A stretch of DNA of 64,000 nt, taken from NCBI GenBank assembly GCA_032878915.1, contig JAVQMG010000115.1, positions 5,174,501 through 5,238,500 on the forward strand, read 5' to 3'. Below, piece after piece: positions 58,234-64,000 of the stretch (position 1 is the first letter of the stretch; the number at the start of each line of letters is the position of its first letter). The translations under genes were made by a program, and so were the position numbers. The notes beneath the pieces are model-generated. The model saw only the letters and a program-made list of their open reading frames with translations, was not told where the DNA came from and made no database searches. The DNA is from Castanopsis chinensis (lineage: Eukaryota > Streptophyta > Magnoliopsida > Fagales > Fagaceae).

Positions 58234-58640
58234 GCGTATAACTTGGCTTAGGTCCAATGCATACATGCCAAAATGAATGTGTTGTCATCTTAACAGGTTT
58301 AATATAACTGAACACTTGACCTAAGCTTTGCCAAACAAAGGATAAAATAAATACAAAATAGTAAACACACACTTAGCTAAGCTAACTTAGCCCTTGTCCA
58401 ACGAGGGAAAAAAAAGAAAAAGAAAAAAGGAACACCTCTGTGGCTCTATGGCGACTGGCGCCTCAAATAATGATGCGCGCATAGTATAACGCTGACGAGC
58501 AGTTGGGGGAAGCGTTTCCGTGATTGACCGTTACGATTAACGTTGTTTGGGCCCAGCCACGTGGTCTCCCATCCCTGTTCCTCAATCCCTTGAAATTATA
58601 TTGGAGAATTTGGAAGGGACAGCAAGGACAAACAAAATAG
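58234..58640. other. Promoter-proximal flank of the maspardin-like gene
   Basis: No gene. The Harbinger-like element ends 547 bp before the maspardin ATG, so it may affect that promoter. Contains a GCCACGTGG palindromic G-box core at about 58556-58564. Confidence 0.5.
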
Positions 58641-58641
58641 A

Positions 58642-58650
58642 TATATAAAA
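58642..58650 (+). promoter_or_regulatory. TATA box of the maspardin-like gene
   Basis: TATATAAAA about 135 bp before the proposed ATG, followed by a GA-rich leader. Good agreement with a plant core promoter. Confidence 0.6.
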
Positions 58651-58728
58651 AGAGAAGAGAAAGCTCTGAGAATTGAGAGAGAATAGAAATTAAGAGAGAG
58701 AATTTCTCAGTGATCCATCAAATCGGAC

Positions 58729-58762
58729 ATGGTTGTGTGATATGGGGCGTGTTTGGGCATAA
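58729..58762 (+). promoter_or_regulatory. Two tiny upstream ORFs in the maspardin leader
   Basis: uORF1 is ATG GTT GTG TGA (58729-58740), three codons; uORF2 is 58742-58762, six codons. Both end before the main ATG at 58777 and could lower or tune its translation. Their place in the mRNA follows from the TATA box, not from transcript data. Confidence 0.5.
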
Positions 58763-58776
58763 AGGCTATAACAGCA

Positions 58777-61706
58777 ATGAAAGGCCCTTTCTCTGCTCCC
58801 GGAGATTACATCTACTTCAAGTCTCAGGTCCCTCTCCACAAGATCCCCGTACGTTTCTCTCTCTCTAAATTCTCGATTTTCATTTTGAGCTTGTTTTTGT
58901 TTTTCTCATTTTTCATCTGGTTTCTGATCATGGGTTCGACTCATTAGCCTCATTTTGTTAGTGGGTGCGTCTTTGTTTTTAGCTAGCGTCTCCTTTTTCT
59001 TAGTCGTTTATGGAGATTAGCGGATGAGCTTAGGTTAGTAATTCTCTCTGACCATTCTATGAATTGGGTTTGAGCTTAAATACTGTAATTGTGAGGCTTT
59101 TTGATGTGGGTATGGTTTAGTTTGTTTCTTTATGGGTTTTGCTTCTTAGTCTACACTTACTACTGGGTATGCCTTTGTTTTTGCTATAACTTTTTTTTGG
59201 CCTTCACTCAATTATGGGGATTTGGATGAGAAATAGATTCATATTTTACTCTTAATAGCATCTACTGGATTTCTTTTTCAAGTCCGAATTTTGAAAATTT
59301 TAAATTATGGCTTATAATTATACACCTCGGCTTTGTAATGTAGCTTGGCTTGCATTTTGTGTTGATTGTTGTTATTGTTCTCTGTTATGTAATTGACTTA
59401 ATTTGGCTTTCTATTATTGAGTACTTGGGTTCAACTCCCCAACTCTACTAAATTTTGGCTTTTTCCTTTCCATCGAGAAGAGCTAGTAAGAAATTTGCAT
59501 TTTGATAAATATAATCCATGTATCCATTACCCAGTCACCAAATTGCAACTTTGGAGCGGGAGCGGGGGAGCCTATTTGATGAATTTTGACACATAGTTGG
59601 TAGCTTTGGGAATGATTGCATTGAATACTTCTTATCATTTGGTCTAGGGTTATTGACCAGATCATTTCGGAATATCAGCTCTTGCTTCATTAATGTCTTA
59701 TTTTAAAGGACAGAAGTACAGTTATTTATGCTTTTTATTTAGCTGAGTAGTTGTTTCGGAATTTATTTTTGGAGAGTGCGCCGTGCCCTTTTGGCATCAA
59801 CTCCATCATAAGAATGTTCACCTTGATGGTACTTCTTATTGATTGATACTTTGTCAGCCTGCATTTTTTCTTCTTCTCACAGATTGGGACAAAGCAGTGG
59901 AGATATTATGATTTTGGTCCAAAAGTGGTGTCTCCTCTTATTTGTATTCCTGGAACAGCAGGGACAGCGGATGTCTACTACAAACAGATAATGTCCTTGT
60001 CCATGAAGGTAGTAGGTTTGATTTTATGGTGTCTTCATCATATCCATGACATTATGAAGTGTTATCAGTTGAACACATATTAGGAATTCAATTCCTTTTA
60101 TTTTCCCACCTTTTTTTTTTCCTTTCAATTTTGATTTGATTTATGTTTATCATATCCATTACTTTTTTTGTTTGATAAGTAATAAAGATATATATTCAAG
60201 AACACTACCTCATATCCATTACATTATGTACTGTCAACACATATTAGGAATTCATATTCATTCCTTTTATTCCTCTCTCTCTTTCTCTCAGAATAAGGCA
60301 TTCGGAAGTTTACATCATGGTTTCTAAGTTCTCATGGTCCATTTTGCATCATTGAAATTCATAGGGCTTGTTTCTAATCTTCTACAGTTCTACCCTATTG
60401 TTTTTAATTAAAGAAAATTTCTGCCAAGAATCATTAACTTCTAATAAGTGTCATGTCTTGGAATGCAAATAAAATGTTGGGCATCATTCTGGTCATGCAA
60501 CATTATTATTTGAGGGAGTATGTTTCATCAAAAGAATATGAGGGAATTGAAATGTCACATTATCATAAAAACCTTTGTCCATTTGGAAATGGTTTATTTT
60601 CCCATAAATTTTAGTATTTGAAGAGAAAGTTATACAGTTCTATAGCAAAAGCCAGGATATGATGGCCATCAGTTTAGCATGGTTATATTATAGAAATCTC
60701 TGGTGTATATTCCTAATTTATAGCTTGAACCTTTCTATATATATTTTTGAGAGGGGAGGGGGGGGGGGGGGGGGGAGCAAAAGGGAACTACTTATGCCCA
60801 TTTTACCTTTCAACATAGAAGTTAGGGTTTAAACTGTTTTATATATTTATAAGAGGGTCAGACCATGGTGCAATCAATGCCAAGTGCTCCCTGCCCAAGT
60901 GATGTATTGTGGGTTTGAGACTGGGAATAGTCTTCCCAAAATAAGGGCTGATTATTAATTACCCCTACTAGACCCTGCAGAAGTAGGAGCCTTGTGCATT
61001 GGGTATGACTTGTTATATATATATATATATATATTTTTTTTTTACTAAACATTGAAGAAATGAACTTGGTTTTTCATGACCCTACAACTAAACAAATGGA
61101 GACACTATTCGTAAGTTAGTTGACACCAAATGAAGTGTACCTGTATAACGTTTGAACTTATTTCACTTCATTTAGAATTTCAGTGAACACAGCCATTTCC
61201 TTGTGGTCTTCCTTGTCCTTATCTCACTAGATGGAACAATTCCTGCATTTTGGGCACTGTTATGCCAATAATGAATTGGTTAGAATTACTTTAGAAGTGT
61301 TAACTTGATAATATCAACAGTCTCTGTGGGATAACGATTCCACATGGTAGAAATATGAAAATTCTTCTAGCAACAAACCGAGAGGCACTTTAATTATTCT
61401 GTTTATACTTGTTATTTGAATATTTGTATGGCGTGAAACTAGACTATTTTCAAGATGAGATTTTTATTGACGCTTTTCTTGTATTTGTCTAAATTCCTTT
61501 TTGTGTGCGGTCAATAACGTTCTGGACTGCTAACATTGTTATGAAGTTATTATACAATAAGTTTTTTGGCTAAGATCGAGGAATTAAATTCTTTTCGAAA
61601 TGTGTAGGGTTACCGGGTAATTTCTGTTGATATCCCACGGGTATGGAATCATCATGAATGGATTCAAGCATTTGAAAAGTTCTTGGATGCTATTGATGTT
61701 CATCAT
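58777..61706 (+). CDS. Maspardin (SPG21)-like alpha/beta-hydrolase, first three coding exons; incomplete at window end
   Basis: Exons: 58777-58848 (24 codons), 59883-60008 (42 codons), 61608-61706 (33 codons), each with GT and AG borders and phase-0 junctions. The 99 residues read MKGPFSAPGDYIYFKSQVP, then IGTKQWRYYDFGPKVV with a CIPGTAGTADVYYKQI loop, then GYRVISVDIPRVWNHHEWI. They match the N-terminus of maspardin, a widely conserved alpha/beta-hydrolase-fold protein; human SPG21 is found in the cytosol and on endosomes, and the plant role is unclear. The next exon, expected to carry the GTSLGG nucleophile-elbow loop, is not in the window, so intron 3 is at least 2.3 kb. The ATG is chosen by homology; two uORFs precede it. 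Intact as far as seen. Confidence 0.93.
60752..60776. repeat. Poly-G tract in intron 2
   Basis: About 20 consecutive G, able to form a G-quadruplex; it lies in intron 2 of the maspardin-like gene. Confidence 0.8.
60850..61020 (+). mobile_element. Au-type SINE in intron 2
   Basis: Has CATGGTGCAATCAATGCC (A-box region), GTGGGTTTGAGACTGGG (B-box), CCTACTAGACCCTGCAG and GGAGCCTTGTGCATTGGGTA near the 3' end. This 3' block is typical of Au SINEs, widespread in plants. It ends in an AT repeat rather than poly-A. Confidence 0.7.
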
Positions 61707-62589
61707 GTAAGAGCTTCATTTCCTTTAAACATCTCTTACCAATTTTTTAGTTTATCAATACAGTTTTTGTGTATATCATTTTTACTCATTGTTGTAATTA
61801 ATGTTGTAGCACTTACGAAATGCTTTCTCATCTTGATGCACTAACTGAAATTTGCATTTTGAACTGGCATGTTGCTTCAGAAGCCACCTTTGCGCTTCAT
61901 GTTGTTTAAAGTACATAGGTCGTTCAAATCAGATTTACATAGATTCGGATCACTAGGGTCTGTGGAATATGTCGTAACTCGTTACCAATCTTCCTAGAAA
62001 TTTTCCTTTATAAAAAATGAAGAGATGCATTGATGTTGTTTTGCTAAGAGGTACTTGCTAAGTTTAGTTTGTTTAATTCCATATGGTACTAGTGATTTAT
62101 GGCAACTCCATTTTAACTAGTAAAAAGAGTTGGAGTGAGATTTATATTGGTATATGATAACTTCAACTAATCTGTCTCTTAAACAAAAATTGGATATTGT
62201 TACATCCTTTATTCTATTTCCTTATAATATCATTCTTATCATCAATTTATTATAGAAACTTTGCCTATGTTTGTACTTAGTGTTGTATATTTGGTCATAG
62301 CCAGTCCCAAGCCCAGGAAAAGGGTGAGGGTTACTGTAGCTTGACGGTCGTCTTGTATTTAGTCACCCTATTATGACCGGATCCACTGCAGATACTCATT
62401 GGGGTGTCCCCTAAAAAATACATGTGGCGGACAGGATCCTTAGTCAATCCTAAAAAATTTGGGAATAAGGTTTTGTTGTTATTGTATCATCAATTTTTTA
62501 TGTATGAATATGGGGGAAATGAATTAATATATGGTGACAATCATATGAGCTTTTAAGGTTCACTAGAGGAAAAGATAGGTTATGGCTTT
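61707..62589 (+). other. Start of intron 3 of the maspardin-like gene
   Basis: Donor GTAAGAGC at 61707. A GC-richer patch at about 62294-62450 (TCCCAAGCCCAGG, GGCGGACAGGATCC) looks like an old repeat I cannot name. No exon seen. Confidence 0.5.
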
Positions 62590-62958
62590 AAGGTTTGGAC
62601 AAACCTACTGAGGAAATTGCCTACCTGAGGTTGTGGTGGGTTTAGGGTTTAGGAGGATTTGTGTATATTGGGTTTCAAACCTTTTAAAAGAAGATTTAAG
62701 GTTCAAAAGGGAAAATGTTTGATTTACAGGTGGAAGGAAAAAGAAAAGAAACAGAATAGAGCTTTTAGTAAAATATCTGTGAACAGTGAGCAGTAATGTG
62801 AACAATACTTTTGAATGGTACCTGTGAGAAAGAAGAGAAGAAGAGAGAAAGAAAGAAGCGAAAGGGAGGAAAAAAAAACCCTCTGGCCAATGTGCCTCAA
62901 TGCTCAGAACACTCAATAATTTTATCAATCAACTGTATCTCCTTTGAATACATTAAGC

Positions 62959-62997
<39 letters not shown>

Positions 62998-64000
62998 TTC
63001 TTATACTAGTAGCATTAAGACTCCTAGTAAAAGAGTTTTTGCTCTTCGCGTAAGCTATATCATTTGATAAAGCTTTCCAATTCGTGTAACCAATCAGAGA
63101 ACAGCTTTATATAGCTCCCCATAAAAGTCACTAACACCTCTATCTACTTCAGTGAATCTAGCTTCTCCTTTAGACTGCACTAATGTGGATGATAAGTGAA
63201 AACTGTTGGATTGTGTTTGCTGTGCAGGCATTTGACCAGTGCTCGATGCATATGAGTTTATGGAAGAAAGGCATTTAGCTCAAGGGAAACATAGGGGCTG
63301 AACCTAGACCTAATTTAAATAATTTAGGGCCTTGATCAGTATTGCCAAGAATAATAGCTGACAGCCTATCCAAAGTCTGTTTCATAGCCAATAATTCTTT
63401 GAGCTTTGCTTCTATTGAATTCACCTTTGCATGTAATTGATTCAAACTTCTTTGTTACTTTTAAGTTTTGAGAAAATGCCCTAAATTTGGACTCTAATTC
63501 CATGTTAGTCACCATTACCTTAGATGAGAAATTTTGTCGTGTGGTTGGCTTAAGAAGTTTGGGGACTAAGCTCATCGATGTTGGTTGGCTAAAGAAGATT
63601 TCATCAAAGAACTTGCAATAATTTTGGCTTTGATACCAATTGATGTAGGATAAATTGGGGAATTTGTCTGCATGTGCTTGTGGTGGGCTAAGGTTTGAGA
63701 GGATTTGTGAATCTTGTGTTTTAAGGGTTGTAGAAGAAAAGGTTAAGACTCAAACTTGGCTAGGGGTTTGATTGTTTTCTTGTGGATATTTGATAGAGAA
63801 AATATGTGGGATTTTAGGGTTTTGATAGGTTAGAGCAAGGGTCTGACTTAGGGTTGTATGAAAAAAGGAAAAGAGAGAAATTTATTTGAAAAATATTGTG
63901 AACAGTACCACAGAAAAGAGAACAAGAAACATAGGAGAAAAGGAGGAAAAAGAACAATAAGGCCAACTTGTCTCAATGCTCAAACGCTCAATATTTTATT
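62590..64000 (-). mobile_element. Truncated Gypsy-type element in intron 3
   Basis: A region near 62625-62910 resembles 63680-63985 in block order (TTGTGGTGGG..TAGG/AAGG, GAGGATTTGTG, GTGAACAGTA, CTCAATGCTCA), as two LTR copies would. On the minus strand a primer-binding site TGGTATCAAAGCC lies at about 63624-63636, just inside the right LTR, which starts TGTAGG at 63644 on the plus strand and runs off the window. Internal DNA is only about 0.6 kb. An (AT)n run lies at 62963-62988. LTR outer limits are uncertain. Confidence 0.6.
63270..63575 (-). pseudogene. gag N-terminal fragment of the intron 3 Gypsy element
   Basis: Minus-strand frames read MSLVPKLLKPTTRQN and, after a frameshift near 63450, KVNSIEAKLKELLAMKQTLD and LSAIILGNTDQGPKLFKLGL. 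I recognise the latter as the N-terminal part of a plant Gypsy gag from memory of related copies. Stops follow; no pol is present. Confidence 0.6.

Noticed and set aside
63219..63290. GTGCAG followed by a short open stretch, looking like a further maspardin exon
   Set aside because: The translated text does not match maspardin (no GTSLGG), and the opposite strand fits the Gypsy fragment.

Overview
This is a plant nuclear chromosome segment. It is AT-rich, dense in transposable elements, and holds two recognisable host genes with eukaryotic architecture. The retroelement families and SINE types resemble those I know from woody eudicots, with Fagaceae (oak-like) the best guess; that placement is inference from memory, not a search.

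Layout: 1-375 is the 3' tail of a LINE. 739-11166 (element A, minus strand), 17579-28365 (element B, plus strand) and 45859-53532 (element C, plus strand) are three complete but decayed Ty3/Gypsy LTR retrotransposons. Each has paired LTRs and a perfect 5-bp target-site duplication. All three carry gag-pol in one direction and, tail-to-tail with it, a second multi-exon gene on the opposite strand coding for a Transposase_28-like ('putative gypsy type transposon') plus coiled-coil protein. The extra RNase H domain and this antisense gene place them in the Tat-like lineage. A and C are related families; B is distinct. In A and B a tandem repeat with an unrelated unit lies between the two converging genes; in C that region is deleted.

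Between the LTR elements the DNA holds many small non-autonomous DNA transposons, several with intact target duplications: Mutator-like (15967-16334, 16802-17505, 31962-32334, 54676-55272), hAT-like (38052-38778) and PIF/Harbinger-like (44568-45373 and 55317-58230). The last carries a truncated Harbinger myb-like gene and two internal tandem arrays. There are also SINEs, a LINE reverse transcriptase remnant, nested Copia-type LTRs (29558-31796) and several tandem arrays (12914-13631, 41944-42885).

Host genes: an intronless UDP-glucuronate 4-epimerase gene (39466-40764, plus), which supplies UDP-galacturonate for pectin, and the first three coding exons of a maspardin/SPG21-like alpha/beta-hydrolase gene (58777-61706, plus). 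The rest of the maspardin gene lies beyond the window; its third intron carries a Gypsy fragment. No tRNA, rRNA or CRISPR array was seen. The most interesting signal is the antisense gene in the Gypsy elements: it has its own TATA box, a 5'UTR intron of the same length (124 bp) in A and C, and further introns.
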